A DNA stretch of 64,000 bases, from assembly GCF_041146395.1 (NCBI RefSeq), contig NC_090983.1:65789501-65853500 (forward strand). The letters run 5' to 3'. This document shows, piece by piece, positions 24,985 through 38,850 of the stretch. Source of the stretch: Eulemur rufifrons (lineage: Eukaryota > Chordata > Mammalia > Primates > Lemuridae). The translations under genes were made by a program, and so were the position numbers. The notes beneath the pieces were generated by a model, which saw nothing but the letters and a program-made list of their open reading frames with translations, ran no database searches and was not told the DNA's origin. Position 1 is the stretch's first letter; each line of letters begins with the position of its first letter.

Positions 24985-25365
24985 AAACTTTTAAAAAAGT
25001 CAGGTTTATTGAAGTAGAATTCACATGTAGTAAAACTCATGCTTTATAGGGTACAATTCTATGAATTTGTAAAAATACATGGAGTTGTGCAACTATCACC
25101 ACAATTGCAATCTGGAACATTTCTGTAACCACAGAAAACTTTCCTTGTGTCTTTTTGTAGTCAACCCCTCCCTGACTTCCAGCCCTAGCAACCATTGATC
25201 TGTTTTCTATTTCTGTAGTTTTGCTTTTTCTAGAAGGTAGTATAAATGGGCTCATACAGTATGCAGCCTTTTGAGTGTGGCTTCTTCCACTCAGCATAAT
25301 GCAATGGAGATGCATCCAAGTTGTGCGTGTTATCCAATCCTTATTTTACACAGAAAGAGTTTTTG
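24985..25365 (-). repeat. L1M-type LINE 3' end
   Basis: Antisense: 'caggtttattgaagtagaat', 'gttgtgcaactatcaccaca', 'agccctagcaaccattgatc', 'tggcttcttccactcagcat'. Confidence 0.8.
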
Positions 25366-25369
25366 TTTC

Positions 25370-25790
25370 CCAAATGGGATTATGTTATCCTTGGAATTTA
25401 GCTATTTCTTTTTTGTGTTTACTTAAATATTAATAAGTCCATGTCTATATTATTTAATCTAGATCTAATTCTTTCCTTTTAAATAGCTGCCCACTATTCC
25501 AATATATACTGCTACATAATGTATTTATTTGTTCTTCTTTTAATGGACATTCAGGTCATCTTCACTTTTTCACCATTCCAGGCACATAAACAAGTATGAA
25601 CAAGTAAAACACATATTTATTCATAATTTCTTGTGTATGTGTAAATAGATGCTTACAAGCAGTATTGCTAAGCCAAAAGGTATATTTAAAATACTTACAA
25701 ATTGCTCTCTACAAATGTTATATATATTTAACTCCATCAATCTGCATCAGAATACCTTTTCCTGCATAGTCTAACCAACAACAGATAACA
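25370..25790 (-). repeat. L1MA/L1MB-like 3' UTR
   Basis: A second antisense L1 end in the same orientation: 'ctgcccactattccaatata', 'taatggacattcaggtcatc', 'cagtattgctaagccaaaag', 'acaaattgctctctacaaat'. It continues after the AluJ at 26096. Confidence 0.65.
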
Positions 25791-25796
25791 AGCTTT

Positions 25797-26660
<864 letters not shown>

Positions 26661-27040
26661 CATTAAAAATAGGCCTATTTTAAATTTTGTTTATCTGTGC
26701 TCTTGAATTCCTATCCACCGGCCTCTTTTGGAACCTTGTTCTACCAGGAACTCCCTCTTCTGCATAAATCTGAGCCTCTCCCAATCATGGGCTTTTTCTT
26801 TTCAGCCTGCAAACATTTTCCAGACTCACACCTTCTTAGAAACAAAGCAGAATAAAACAAAATAGCTTCTCTTGTTGAGTCTGCATGTCCTTCTAGTTGC
26901 CACCCTATCTCTTCTCTTCTCTCCTTGGCCAACCTGTTGAAAGGGTGGTCCACTGTCCTCATTGCCCATGACCGCTTGCTATTTGCTGCCATCTGGTTTC
27001 CCCTTGCACTTCACTGACGTGGGCCTGGAAAAGATGCTCC
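26661..27040. other. Unassigned sequence
   Basis: Nothing recognised. Confidence 0.45.
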
Positions 27041-28470
27041 CCAGGTGGTTTACCCGACTTCATCTGCAGCTCTTTCCTGAGACTCCCCTTCCCAGTTAGA
27101 CTTCCTTCTCCCTCTCCTTTGGGTTCCTTCTTCCAGTGCTCACTCCTTTAACTTTGGTGTTCCCGGTGCTCTGGTCTTGCTCTTCTCTCTGTACACATTC
27201 GCCTCCTCGATTGTCTCTACCCTCACTAACTTTATGCCAACAACATGTAGTAAGCTGAATAACGCCCCCTCCCCAAAGATGTCCAGGTCCTACTTTCTGG
27301 AACCCATGAATATTATCTTACATGGCAAAATGTGCAGATGCGGTCATGAATTGGGGTGATTATTCTGGATTATCCATGGGGACGAAATGTAATCACGAGT
27401 GTCCTTATATAAAGGAGGCAGAGGGAGACAGAAGAAGAAGAGAGCAATGTGATCACAGAGCAAGATGCTGAGCTGCTGGCTTTGAAGGTGGATGAAGGGC
27501 GTGAGCTGGGGAATGCAGGTGGCCAGCAGAGGCAGACAAAGGCAAGGAAAGGATTCTCCCTGGACCCTCCAGAGGGAACCAGGCCTGCTGACACCTTGAC
27601 TTTAGCTCAGCGACACTAATTTTAGACTTTCCCCTCCAGAATTGTAAGAGAATAAACTTACGTTGTTTTAAGCCACTAAATTCATGGTAATTTGTGACAG
27701 CAGGCTCAGGAGACTAATACAGCGCTCAAATACCTGTCTCTCCTACCAGAACTCTCCTCTAATCATCACAATTACAGCTGCATCTGCCTGCTATGGTCAA
27801 ATTCAACAGGACCCAAACAGAACTTCTCCTCCTGTCCCTTCTCCTTCCATGCTTCCCTGATTCATTTCATGGGACCATCATTCCCTGAGTCACACTAGTT
27901 GGGACCAAAGATCTTCCTGGCCCCTCCTGTCCACATCAAGCCCTGCAGCGTCTGCTGCTCTCTGTCCCTTTGGTCCTCTGCCTATGGATGTACCCCTTCC
28001 GCATCAAAGCAAAGGCGAGCCTTCTCAAAGGCTAGCCTGACCGAGGTCCTTCCCTTAACCACTGCTCAGAGCCAAGTGCCGCTCCCTGGCAGGTCACACA
28101 AGCCTCTCCCCTTGGCAGCCACATCTTCTGCTGTTCCCTATTTGCCACTTCCCCACCCACACTAGGTACTTTCGTGTCTTCCTGAAACTTCATGACCTTC
28201 CCTTCTGCTGCTCCTTCCTGTCCTTCTTTTTCAGGTCAGTTGTTACTGGTCTTTATGACTTGGCTCATTTTCTCTAATGAGGCAGGGCTCAGTGTCCTTC
28301 CTTTGTCCTCCTGCAGCATGGCGTGCCTGCTTGTACACCATAGCAGGCTCCGCATTAAAGACACATTATTTGTGATCATCTTGAGGCCAGGACCAATGCC
28401 TGATTCATCTATTAAAACTCAGTGGTTTGCACAAGGCACAGTAAATGTCTGTCGAATTGAGCTGAATTGC
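27041..28470 (+). repeat. L2-like LINE 3' region, split by an MLT1 LTR
   Basis: C/T-rich sense L2 wording on both sides of the LTR: 'ctttatgccaacaac' before it, then 'tctcctaccagaactctcct', 'acccaaacagaacttctcct', and near the 3' end 'gaggccaggaccaatgcctg' and 'cacaaggcacagtaaatgtc'. The central part is diverged. Open frames here are old L2 and not genes. Confidence 0.6.
27246..27721 (+). mobile_element. MLT1-like solo LTR (ERVL-MaLR)
   Basis: MLT1 wording in order: 'tgtagtaagctgaataacgc', 'gagtgtccttatataaagga', 'ctggaccctccagagggaac', 'gacaccttgactttagctca', 'agccactaaattcatggtaa', ending 'aggagactaataca'. About 476 bp, inserted in an L2-like element. Confidence 0.88.
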
Positions 28471-28924
28471 ATTGCAAATAGGAAAAAAAAAAGTATTTCA
28501 TTTGGTCACAATATTTTAAAAATTTAGAAACTTTTCTTTTATAAACTTAATCTCCTCTGACAGTTCTGGGCTGCAGCCATGTGCAACAAGGAGCAGGAAG
28601 ACAAAACAAATATTGTCCGAAAATTCCCAGAGTGAGGCATTGAAAACAAGGATAATGAAAGTGTAAGCAAACTCTGTGGTCAACTCATCTTCTCAGTGCT
28701 CTTTCAAGAAAAATATTTGAAGTTTTGTTTTGCCTTGATGTGCAAAACTAGCGAGAATATTTAAGATAGTGTTTAGACATTTTGAATTTGACCTTTGACA
28801 ACCCTAGAAGTTGACTTTTCGAGTCAGCTGTGAAATGTAAATGCAAAACACAGTTAATTTAATCCATAGTCAGGTATTAGGGTCGGGCATGCTTTAGGGA
28901 CATCCTAAAGGGATATCAGAATGA
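28471..28924. other. Unassigned sequence
   Basis: Nothing recognised. Confidence 0.5.
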
Positions 28925-29222
28925 AGAGACTGCAGGATATACTGCTACGTGATCAAAGCCGAGCACAGAATGGTGTGTGCAGCACGCCCTATTCTGTGTA
29001 AGGAAGGAGAGGAATAGCATATATGTTCATGTTTGTTTATGATCACTGGAAAGATAAATCAGAAGTGAATAAATATGGTTACCTGCAGGGTGGGAGAGGT
29101 AACTGAGTGGATGGAGCAGGGAGGGTGTGAGTTCCCAGTACCTGTGTTTTTATAGTGTTCAGAGTTTTGAATCATATAAATGTATTATCTATTTAAAATA
29201 ACTATAAAAATAAAGTAACATC
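28925..29222 (+). repeat. L1MA/L1MB-like 3' UTR
   Basis: Sense wording: 'ctgcaggatatactgctacg', 'ggttacctgcagggtgggag', 'gagttttgaatcatataaat', ending 'aactataaaaataaagtaac'. Confidence 0.65.
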
Positions 29223-30354
29223 AGATATAGGCCAGTAATATTACAAAAATAAAAATAGCACAAAGAGCATCCTACATGAACTCATGTGATCTCTATCTAT
29301 CTACCTATCACTAATTTTGTGTCTGAACCATCTGAGGTTTGTGATCTTCTACCCCTAAATGTTTCAGTATGTATATCCTAGGAATATAACCATTGTGTAG
29401 TTATCAACCTCATGACTTTATGGTGATACAATATGAACAAGAGAGTCTTTTTTGAGGAAATAAATGTTTCCTAAACATAAGACCAATCTTAACTTTCATA
29501 TTGTACAAAATGGCCATTGGGTGATCTACTGTTTGTAGGTGAGGAGGTCAATTAAGTGTGTCACTGTGGAAGTCATCAAACACTCCGCATGGTGGCTGTT
29601 AATCAGTCCCTAGAAGATTTTTTCCCTCTTCCCTTTGGTACAAATCAAGCCATTCATTTCTAAAGGTCTGCAGCTTCCCTGAACTCCTAAATGAAAAAGT
29701 TGTGCAGGCTTCCATTATAGTTTAGTAATGGAGTTGGGAGAAGAGTCCTCAATTACACCTTGTTTAAGAGTAATTTAAAAAATATAAATAGCACCTTGTG
29801 TCAAATTCATTTGTTTGCTTCCACTGGCAACTGTGGTAAATATGGCCAGGTCTGGACCTGCCTTTTGTTCTTCACTCCCAGCTGAGCTTGCTACTGTTGG
29901 AGAAAGAGGAGAAATAAGAAAGTGGAGGGAAATCACAGAAGGTCTAAGGAAGGAAAGGGGGCTGGCCTGGCCCCTTCATGGCTTTGTCAAAGACCTGGAG
30001 TCTCACATAGCTGTGTTGACTACTTAGAGATAGTATTTTGCAGGCCAAAGTCTAGTTCTTTTTTTTTTTTTAAATATTTCAGAAACATTCCATGAATACA
30101 TGAATGCTAGATGACATGTTTTGGGTAAATGACATTGAACAAGGGCTCTGTCATTAATAGATACTGCTCTACAGTCCTCTTGAAGACTTGGATGGTGGTG
30201 AGGAGGAGACACACGCCAGCCTAGCCTGGGACTTGTGACCTGGTTTGGGGGAGGGCTCTTCCCTGCTGCTCCCCCATGGCTTCTCCCCCACGCTGCTCTC
30301 CCCAGGTGCTGTCCACAGCATAGCTCTTTCCTGAGCTCGGCCACAGTGGCAGAC
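29223..30354. other. Unassigned sequence, 1.1 kb
   Basis: Nothing recognised beyond a short TATC-rich stretch at 29290-29310 and a T-run at 30058-30071. Confidence 0.5.
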
Positions 30355-30655
30355 GGATGTGCTGTATTATAATTTAGCCATTCCTTTGTGGACAGAAACA
30401 TGGATTTTTGCTTTTAAAAAGTTTTCTTATTTTGTCTATTGCTGTATATAATACCTTGATGAAAATCCTTATGTTTATGTATATATATCTTTTTTTACTT
30501 GTCCATCAATTTTTGTAGGATAAATTTTTAGTAGTGGAGCTGCTGGATTGAAAAATACAGCTTTTTAAAATGACTTTTGATACATCCTGTCAAATTACCC
30601 TCCAGAAAGTACACACCATTTTACAGTCCCACTACCAGTGTATGAGAATGTGGGG
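30355..30655 (-). repeat. L1MA-like 3' UTR fragment
   Basis: Antisense: 'aaattaccctccagaaagta', 'accattttacagtcccacta', 'taggataaatttttagtagt'. Confidence 0.7.
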
Positions 30656-30704
30656 TCCTCCTGTCAGGAAGCATCTGCCCTCTGGAGGAGGCGTGTGTGG
30701 AAAG

Positions 30705-30925
30705 TCCTGGCAGTGACGTCTGGTCGTCTGGGTTCGCACCCTGGCTCTGCCACGTACCAGCCTCACTCCGTAGTGAATGGTGCAGTCTCATTGAGTATTT
30801 CCTCATCCTTCCGGTGGAAACGATAATAATACCCTTTTCACGGGGCTGTCACGAAAGTAAACGAGACACTGGATGTGAAATGCTATGTGGTACCTGCCAC
30901 TGACTGCTCCTATCACTGCCGGTAG
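30705..30925 (+). repeat. MIR SINE
   Basis: Sense MIR: 'gtctgggttcgcaccctggc' (tRNA-like head region), 'tctgccacgtaccagcctca', 'gaaacgataataataccctt', 'ggggctgtcacgaaagtaaa'. The B-box-like 'gggttcgcaccctgg' is the MIR tRNA-derived head and not a tRNA gene. Confidence 0.8.
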
Positions 30926-31087
30926 CCTAGTCACCCCCAGAATATCTTTTCAGCCGCCCTGGTTAGACTGAGGCCCAAGGCATAGCCAGGCCCTAATATT
31001 GAGGGCCTCGGTTTGGGTTGGGGAGGAAGCTAGAATACAAAATTAGTGCCAACCTTCACTACCTTCTTTATGTGTTTCATAGCAAGT

Positions 31088-32040
<953 letters not shown>

Positions 32041-32067
32041 CAAAGAAAAAAAAAGCATAAATAAAGG

Positions 32068-32212
32068 CTCAGGGGACATGGGTGTTGCGGGCCTTAACCC
32101 TTCTGAATAATCCTTCAGCATTTGTAAAATCGGTTGTTGTAAAGATTAGAGATTAAATGTAATGGGTAGTCTCTGGCACACAGTAAATTCTCAATAAATG
32201 ATAGCCATTATT
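32068..32212 (+). repeat. MIR SINE 3' part
   Basis: Sense: 'agcatttgtaaaatcggttg', 'agattagagattaaatgtaa', 'tctctggcacacagtaaatt', 'ctcaataaatgatagccatt'. Confidence 0.8.
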
Positions 32213-32818
32213 CTACACCCTCCAGACCTAGAAGCAGAAATCCTCATGGGTCTAGCCTTTTCATTCATCCATACCATCAGTATTATCAGATTTCTCTGGT
32301 TTTCTTTTTTGTAAAGTGAAGGTTTAATTTTTTGGTTTTCTATTTTTATGACCTTGTATTTTATTTGTCAGTCCTGCTGTAAGCCTTCAGTAAATGCCAC
32401 AATGGTACCACCTGCGGAAACTAAAACTGAACTCTGTCTAAAGTAGGTCACTTCCTTTTCATCTTTGCATTCTACTTCTTGCCAAACTCTGGTTATTAAC
32501 TTTTTCTCCTGAACCCAAACTGCAAGGGAGGCAAGCCCTACTGTTACATCCCTTAGGTCATCAGGAATTTGGGATCGTTGTGCAGACTCGAGGTGAAAAT
32601 CCTGGCTTGTATAAAATGATGGCCCATGGGTCCAATCCAATGTGCAGGCTGGAATTGTTTGGTCTGCACAGTATGCAGTGAAAAAAAAATGTTGAACCAA
32701 TATCTAAAAATGAAGAGGTTTTACATGAAACTCTGTATTTCAGATTCCTTTTGAAAAAAATAAAAAGAGAGGGCAAAATTGGGCCTTCACTCTTGCATGA
32801 TAAAAATAGACTGATTTG
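32213..32818. other. Unassigned sequence
   Basis: Nothing recognised. The minus-strand open frames at 32368-32854 overlap each other in different phases. Confidence 0.5.
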
Positions 32819-33106
32819 GGCTGGGTGTGGTGGGTCACACTGTAATCCCAGCACTTTGGGAGGCGAGGTGGGAGGATTGCTTGAGGCCAGGAGTTTGAGA
32901 CCAGCCGGGCAACATAGCTAGATGCCCCCCATCTCTACAAAAATTTTTTTAAAAAAATTAGCTGGGCATGATGGCAGGTGCCTGTAGTCCCAGCTACTCA
33001 GGAGGCTGAGGCAGGATTATCACCTGAGGCCAGGAGTTTGAGGCTGCAGTGAGCTATGATTGAGCCACTGCATTGCAGCTTGGGCAACAGAGTTAAGACC
33101 CTGTCT

Positions 33107-33145
<39 letters not shown>

Positions 33146-33155
33146 AGAAGAAGAA
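32819..33155 (+). repeat. AluJ-like SINE with long A-tail
   Basis: Sense dimer: 'ctgtaatcccagcactttgg', 'gaggccaggagtttgagacc', 'cctgtagtcccagctactca', 'gaggctgcagtgagctatga'. The tail is about 36 A (33108-33143) followed by GAA repeats. The two oppositely oriented open frames at 33020-33347 translate this tail as poly-Phe and poly-Lys. Confidence 0.9.
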
Positions 33156-34313
33156 AGACATGGCACTATCCCCTCTCCCACCTCCACCCCCATTGTCCCA
33201 TGGTTGATCATCCCTGCTAAGTCCCTGCCATTTTTGTCATTTCACATCAGTTCAGACAACATTTTTTTACTTGTTTTTTTGCTTTGTCTAGCATTCTGCT
33301 ACCTTGTGGAAAATTACCTACAAAAGTCTCCTACTACATGCTTATAAAGATAGTGGCCTCTAGTTCTCAACAGCTACACTCTTTTTGGGAAAATATTATC
33401 ACCAGCTCCTTGTTTTACTGTCCAGGACACTTCACTTTCCTTTTAAGCGTCTGCTGTTGAAAACAGCAGTTTGCTCAGCTCTTAAAAGCCTGGTAGAACC
33501 GCACAGCACAGCGTGCCTGGCAGAGCGGAGAGCTTCCTTGCTTCAAGATACTGCTCACTTAAAGCCATTTGACCCGCGATGTCTGCTGTCAGACTGCTTG
33601 TTTTTTTGTCAGCCCACGGCTGAGCTCATGGCTCAATCTTTCCTTGCACTTGATACATTTGGCTAAACCCTTCCATTAGCTTGAGGCTCGCTTTTGGTGC
33701 CCTCTTATTCTGCCCATTTTAATCTTGCAGCAATCCTCTCTCTTCCCCCAGACCTCAGGTTTCTGAAGGGAGTGTTTTTGTTCTTGCATGACCTTTTTCT
33801 GCTCTCCTCTCCTCCATCCTGTTTTCATCTGGTCTTTGATTTCACTGTTTCTGCTGCGGCGTCCCCACCTTCGTTTTGTTTGTCTGTGCTCCCCCTTAAG
33901 CGTCTGCAGCGATATCTATTTTATTTTTGAACGCTTCTGGCTATACCTCTTCAGAAAGCTCTCCTCATGTCATTAAAAAAAAGTTTCATTGTTTTGAAAT
34001 CTTGAAGGGGGAGCAGGACTTCTGTTCTTCACTTCTTTACCCAATTTCCTACATTTTAGGAAATCAGTGTCAATCTCTATATCGCGTGTATAGATATGAT
34101 AAAATCTTGCACTTTACATTTTATGAGCTTTAGCATTTTTCTTGTGATTCCCTCAATTCTCCTATATTTAAATGGCTAACATGGGCTGCTGAATAAATAT
34201 CCCTTTTTCCACTCCAATGATTCTTAAACTTAAGTAATTGATGGACCCTGTTTAAGAAAAGAAAAATTTCTCTGGACCCACAGTGTTGACCTAACTTATT
34301 TTATTTATAATAA
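33156..34313. other. Unassigned sequence, 1.2 kb
   Basis: Pyrimidine-rich in 33690-33960. No exon or repeat is firmly recognised. 'gattcttaaacttaagtaat' near 34220 weakly resembles a hAT-Charlie end. Confidence 0.45.
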
Positions 34314-34325
34314 ATTGCTGTTTTA

Positions 34326-34690
34326 TTTTTTTATTATTTTTTTTTTTACTTTTTTTTTTTTTTTTTGAGACAGAGTCTCACTCTGTTGCCCGGTCGGGCT
34401 AGAGTGCCATGGCGTCAGCCTAGCTCACAGCAACCTCAAACTCCTGGGCTCAAGCGATCCTTTTGCCTTAGCCTCCCGAGTGGCTGGGACTACAGGCATG
34501 CACCACCATGCCTGGCTAATGGTTTTCTATATATATATTTTTAGTTGTCCAGCTAATTTCTTTCTATTTTTAGTAGAGATGGGGTCTCGCTCTTGCTCAG
34601 GCTGGTCTTGAACTCCTGAGCTCAAATGATCCACCCGCCTCGGCCTCCCAGCGTGCTAGGATTACAGGTGTGAGCCACCTCGCCTAGCCT
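34326..34690 (-). mobile_element. Lemur-type Alu, full length
   Basis: Antisense dimer after a long T-rich tract: 'gtgccatggcgtcagcctag', 'atatatatttttagttgtcc', 'gtagagatggggtctcgctc', 'cagcgtgctaggattacagg'. The perfect 12-bp duplication 'attgctgtttta' lies at 34314-34325 and 34691-34702. More substitutions near the 5' end ('cacctcgcctagcc') than the copies at 12.4 and 41.6 kb. Confidence 0.92.
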
Positions 34691-34702
34691 ATTGCTGTTT
34701 TA

Positions 34703-35286
34703 ATATAGATATGATTCTGGCTAACATGGGTGGTTTCTTTAGCAAGCTGATGAGAAAGGACTCAATTCTCTCTAATTTTTCTCTTTTCAAACTGCTGTGA
34801 AACTTTTGCTCATGAAGAACATTTATGTATTGTCTTCCTCTTTTCTTTTCTCATAGGTCTCTGAGAGGGAGTAGTGGCACTGTTGACCCCTGTGGGGCTG
34901 AAAATACCAGTGCACACTTGGGCTTGAGGTCCTGTATGCTTACTCATAAGGTGGGCATCCAGGTCATTTGAAATATGCTTCTGTTAATTATTTAAATTGA
35001 TTCAGAGAGCCCGTGTAGAAAATGATCAAATCTCTGTTACTACGCTGTACAGTCTGATAATAAATACTTCAATGCCAAGGCCACCTTTTGTTTACCCGCT
35101 GCCCTAGCTCCTTCCTCAAGCCTCATCTGACACCACCTCTACCCCCATGCCTTTTGCTGTACACAGCAGAGGCAGCCTGTGCAAATTCCCCTTTGTCTTT
35201 TCATTTGTCTTTTGAGGGCTCGTATCTATAAACTTGATCTTTTCTTTCCACCCTGTTCACTTCCATGATCTTTCAAACTTTCACAT
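34703..35286. other. Unassigned sequence
   Basis: Nothing recognised. Confidence 0.5.
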
Positions 35287-35690
35287 TGTGTCTTAGTCTC
35301 TTTGCTGTTGCTTACAATAGAATATCTGAAACTGGACAATTTATAAAGAGAAGAAGTGTATTTCTTACAGTTATGAAGGCTGAGAAGTTCCAGGTTGAGG
35401 GGCTACATCTGGTGAGAGCCTTCTTGCTGGTGGGAATTCTCTGTAGAGTCCTAAGACAGTGCAGGGCATCACATGGTGAGGGGGCCGAGTGTATCAGCTC
35501 AAGTCTCTCTTCCTCTTGTTATAAAGCCACCAGCCCCCATTCCATTCATCCATTAGCCCACTAACCATTCATGGGGGCACAGCCCTCATGGCCCAATCAC
35601 CTCTCAAAGTTCCCACCTCTCAACACTGCCACATTGAGGATTAAATTTCAACATAAATTTTGGAGGGGACAAATATTCAAACCATAGGAA
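35287..35690 (-). mobile_element. MST-like MaLR solo LTR
   Basis: Antisense LTR: 'tgtgtcttagtctctttgct', 'ggacaatttataaagagaag', 'gggctacatctggtgagagc', 'catggcccaatcacctctca', 'cctctcaacactgccacatt', ending 'attcaaaccatagg'. About 400 bp with no retroviral genes. The same family recurs at 63746. Group assignment is from memory. Confidence 0.7.
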
Positions 35691-35934
35691 CATCTTTTAA
35701 ACAAGAATCTGAAAATCTGCACTTGCATGGCTGTTGCCCTATTGAGCCATTTGGTTCGTCCCAAACCAGTCGTATCACACACAGATTTCCGTCTTCAAAT
35801 GCAGCTCTATTTCTTAAGTCTAAATATATCCAGATCCTCTTTGGAGACTTCTAAGCTTCAACTCCAGCATATTTTCTTATGGGGTAGCAGAGGCAGCTCT
35901 AGATTTGGGATTAAGAGAGTCCCAGAGAAATTCC

Positions 35935-36085
35935 TCCCCTTAACAAGCTATAAAACATCAGGGAATTGCTTAACTTCCTAGAAGCTCATTTCCCTCATCT
36001 GTATAATGGGATAATAATGGACACCATCTTTCAGGATTCTTGTGAAGATTCCATGAAATACTGTATGTGAAACCAGGATTGAAAT
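35935..36085 (+). repeat. MIR SINE fragment
   Basis: Sense: 'attgcttaacttcctagaag', 'ctcatttccctcatctgtat', 'aatgggataataatggacac', 'gtgaagattccatgaaatac'. Confidence 0.8.
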
Positions 36086-37300
36086 TCCATCTGTGTTATA
36101 TATTTTTAGCTGAAGCTCTGCTTGCCCTAACCCTGTATGTGTTTTTCTTTCAGGCCTTCAACATTTCCCTTGACAGTTCTCTTCTTTTCCCTTGGCTTCT
36201 CATTTTTCTTGTCTCAGGTTCTTTGTCACTTTGCTTTTCTAATTAACTTATTCATTGTTCATCCGTTCTACCGTATTTGGCTAAAAATGTTGGCATCCTG
36301 ACAGCTGATGTCAGACTTGTTGGGGGTGGGGAGACTATATTGGGGTACGGTGACATGGTTTCCCAGGAGTCAAAACAACCAGAGAAGTAGCTGAGTTGCT
36401 GAATTGGAACTGAACGGGGGAGAGCGGAGAGGTGAGGACAGGGAGTTGGGGGAGGGGAAGCCTCCAGCAAGAGAAGGGCCTGCCGGGGTCAAATGCGCAC
36501 TGAGCACGATCCTCTCTGGCGGGGCTGGGCGGTGGGACGCAGGTGGAAGGGGGACACGCATGCAGAATCAGGGATGTCTAATGCAGACTGGATGTTGTCT
36601 GGTCACTGCCATGTCAACTCTCCCAGGTCTTTGGTAACCTTTACCCCCCACAGGAGCAGGGTTTTGGGGACGCCACGGAAAATTCCTGAGCCCCGATCAT
36701 GGTCGCAGAGGTCACAGGGATTGCGCATACTGAACGAATTCATCGGAAACCAGGTGACCATGACACTGTATGCCCCTGGGAATTCCGCCACATCGTGGAG
36801 AGGGCTCTGGATACCTGCTGGGGCTAGGATGGGGATGTGAGCCCATCTCGTCCATTCTGGGGGTGGTGGTGACTCCAGCTGACATCCGGACATTCATTTT
36901 AAAGCATAATATATGCCAAATGCCAGCCATGAATTCTTCGGACTTGGGTTCCATCTAAAGAAAGCCTCTCGCACAGGAGGAGCCTGATGAATATTTGTTG
37001 AATAAATAGATTTTAGTTCTTCCTGCCATGAATTTATCATCCTTTGTTCCTCTCTTACCCCATTTTTCTGAAGGACCCCAGAAATAGTTCTTTCCGAGTG
37101 TTCCCTATATCCTCTCCTCAGCAAGAACCAATTTTCCCCGGTGTTTTCTTCCCATACCACTGGTTGGCCCCCAGCAACTTTGTGTCTGCCCTGTACCCTC
37201 CTTCAGCCTGAAGGTCACCTTCACTTTCTGTCTGGAGAGTTGCATGGCTCACGGCTTTCCTTCCCAGTGCGCGTTACTGGCTCGGCCTCAGGTCTTCTGC

Positions 37301-37324
37301 TTGTTTGTTTGTTTGTTTGTTTTG
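37301..37324. repeat. (TTTG)n microsatellite
   Basis: About six TTTG units. Confidence 0.95.
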
Positions 37325-37432
37325 GCTCTTGTGGCCAGCATAGCAGTGCCAGTCTCCCTTTGTGGCGAAGGATTCTTGGAGGGCTTACATAAATACTCCC
37401 TTTCGTTCACAATTTGTAAGAATTCAGTCTCC

Positions 37433-37447
37433 AGAGAGAGGGAGGGA

Positions 37448-37482
<35 letters not shown>
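37433..37482. repeat. (GA)n microsatellite
   Basis: About 50 bp of GA/GGA units; the 3' 28 bp are pure GA. A purine-only strand of this kind can form triplex DNA. Confidence 0.95.
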
Positions 37483-37484
<2 letters not shown>

Positions 37485-37519
37485 CATGTACACAAAGGCC
37501 TATCTTTTAGAGGTAACAT

Positions 37520-37735
37520 ACTGAAGTATTTCTACATAAAATTATATGATGTTTGGAATTTAAACTACTCCAGAAGGAGAGAGGGAAGAGGAAAAAGAAG
37601 TAGGGGCTGGGGCTACAGCAAACACAAGACTGGCCACGTTGTTGACACTCTGTGATGGGTACGTGAGGGTTCACTATCATACTCACTCAAGTTTTGTGTG
37701 TTTTTGAAACTCTCACAATAAAATCTTAACTAAAG
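37520..37735 (+). repeat. L1M-type 3' end
   Basis: Sense wording typical of old L1 3' ends: 'ctctgtgatgggtacgtgag', 'ggttcactatcatactcact', 'cactcaagttttgtgtgttt', 'gaaactctcacaataaaatc'. Confidence 0.6.
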
Positions 37736-37859
37736 TCTGTTTATGATGATGATCTGCACATGGGTTAGGGATCCCCACAGCCACCACCTTCTTCTTTCTA
37801 TATGTGACCTCAGGTGACTTCTCTGCCCACCCTCACCAAGCCATGCCTAAACACCCTCT

Positions 37860-37990
37860 TCCAGTCGGTTTGTTGGCATGCCTGGCTCCCTTTGGTCTGA
37901 GAGGTCCTGGTGGGCAGGGGCACTGTCTGCCTCCTCTTTGTGTCCCAGTGCCTAGCATAGAGTGTGCTGAGCTGAAATTAAGTGAGCTAA
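37860..37990 (+). repeat. L2 3' end
   Basis: Sense: 'gtgggcaggggcactgtctg', 'tgtcccagtgcctagcatag', 'agtgtgctgagctgaaatta'. Confidence 0.6.
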
Positions 37991-38724
37991 AGAAAAGTAT
38001 CTGCCAGTGAGTTCCCAGCCTGAGGACACCTCCCAACCCACTGTTGGGCCTTTTGCTGGGCCGGAGGCTCACCAGAGGGACGCGAGGGCTTTCTTCCTCG
38101 GGAGGCTGAGGGCACAGCACCTTTGGCTTTCTGCACGCACGGCCACATCACCACCAAATTATCTCAGAGGCCTGGTCCTTTCTCTTCTGATACATCATCC
38201 AAGATCATGCCGATTTCCTTTCGGATCTGAAGCTCACACCAAGCTTCTGACTTCCTGTGATCTGGTGGTTTAGGCCCGCAATTGGGGACCTAAATTAATG
38301 CTCGAGACCTCACTGCATAAGTCTCCCTTTGAGCAGCCTCTCTTCTCTGGAAGAAAATGCATCTCTGATCTCTAGACAGAGAGAATGGCGCCCTTCTCTT
38401 CTTGCTTCCTTTGGGGGGCCAGCTCTTGTGTCACCCTTAGGAAAGGCAAATCTAGCAGTGCCACCATCTGTGCTTCTCATTTTTCTTAGCATCCTCCTCA
38501 TGCTTCTTCCCAGCCCCACATCTTCAGCTTTGCTCTGAATTTTCTGTTCTATGTTCAGCTAGTACCATCTCTTATAGTTCTCCTGCTACAACTGTAGTTC
38601 TGGAAGCTTCTAGGATAGGTATCCTGGTACCACCTTGCCCTCACTAATCCTTTTCAAATAGCTTTTACAAATATCAGTGGTCATTTTGTCACCAGTAGGC
38701 AACACTAGGAGGATGGGGAGTCAG
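37991..38724. other. Unassigned sequence
   Basis: Nothing recognised. Open frames at 38007-38538 overlap in different phases. Confidence 0.5.
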
Positions 38725-38850
38725 GTGTTATTGTGCCCATTTGACAAGAATTGGAAAGGTTGAGTGGCTTGTTTAAGGTTTCAGAAGTAGTAAGGGTCAG
38801 AAATAAAGCCTCCGTCTCCCAAATCTTAGGCCAGTGTTCCAACCTGCACC
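38725..38850 (-). repeat. MIR SINE fragment
   Basis: Antisense: 'ttgtgcccatttgacaagaa', 'aggttgagtggcttgtttaa', 'agtagtaagggtcagaaata'. Confidence 0.65.

Larger units (their letters stand above)
36086..37519. other. Unassigned sequence, 1.4 kb, with two microsatellites
   Basis: Open frames overlap on both strands at 36252-37160 without recognisable products. 'atgaatatttgttgaataaa' at 36988 could be an L2 or MIR end but is isolated. Purine-rich at 36400-36480. Confidence 0.5.

Noticed and set aside
30710..30745. tRNA B-box-like 'gggttcgcaccctgg'
   Set aside because: It is the tRNA-derived head of a MIR SINE; no cloverleaf is present.
33108..33155. Poly-Lys/poly-Phe frames
   Set aside because: Translation of the AluJ A-tail and GAA repeats.
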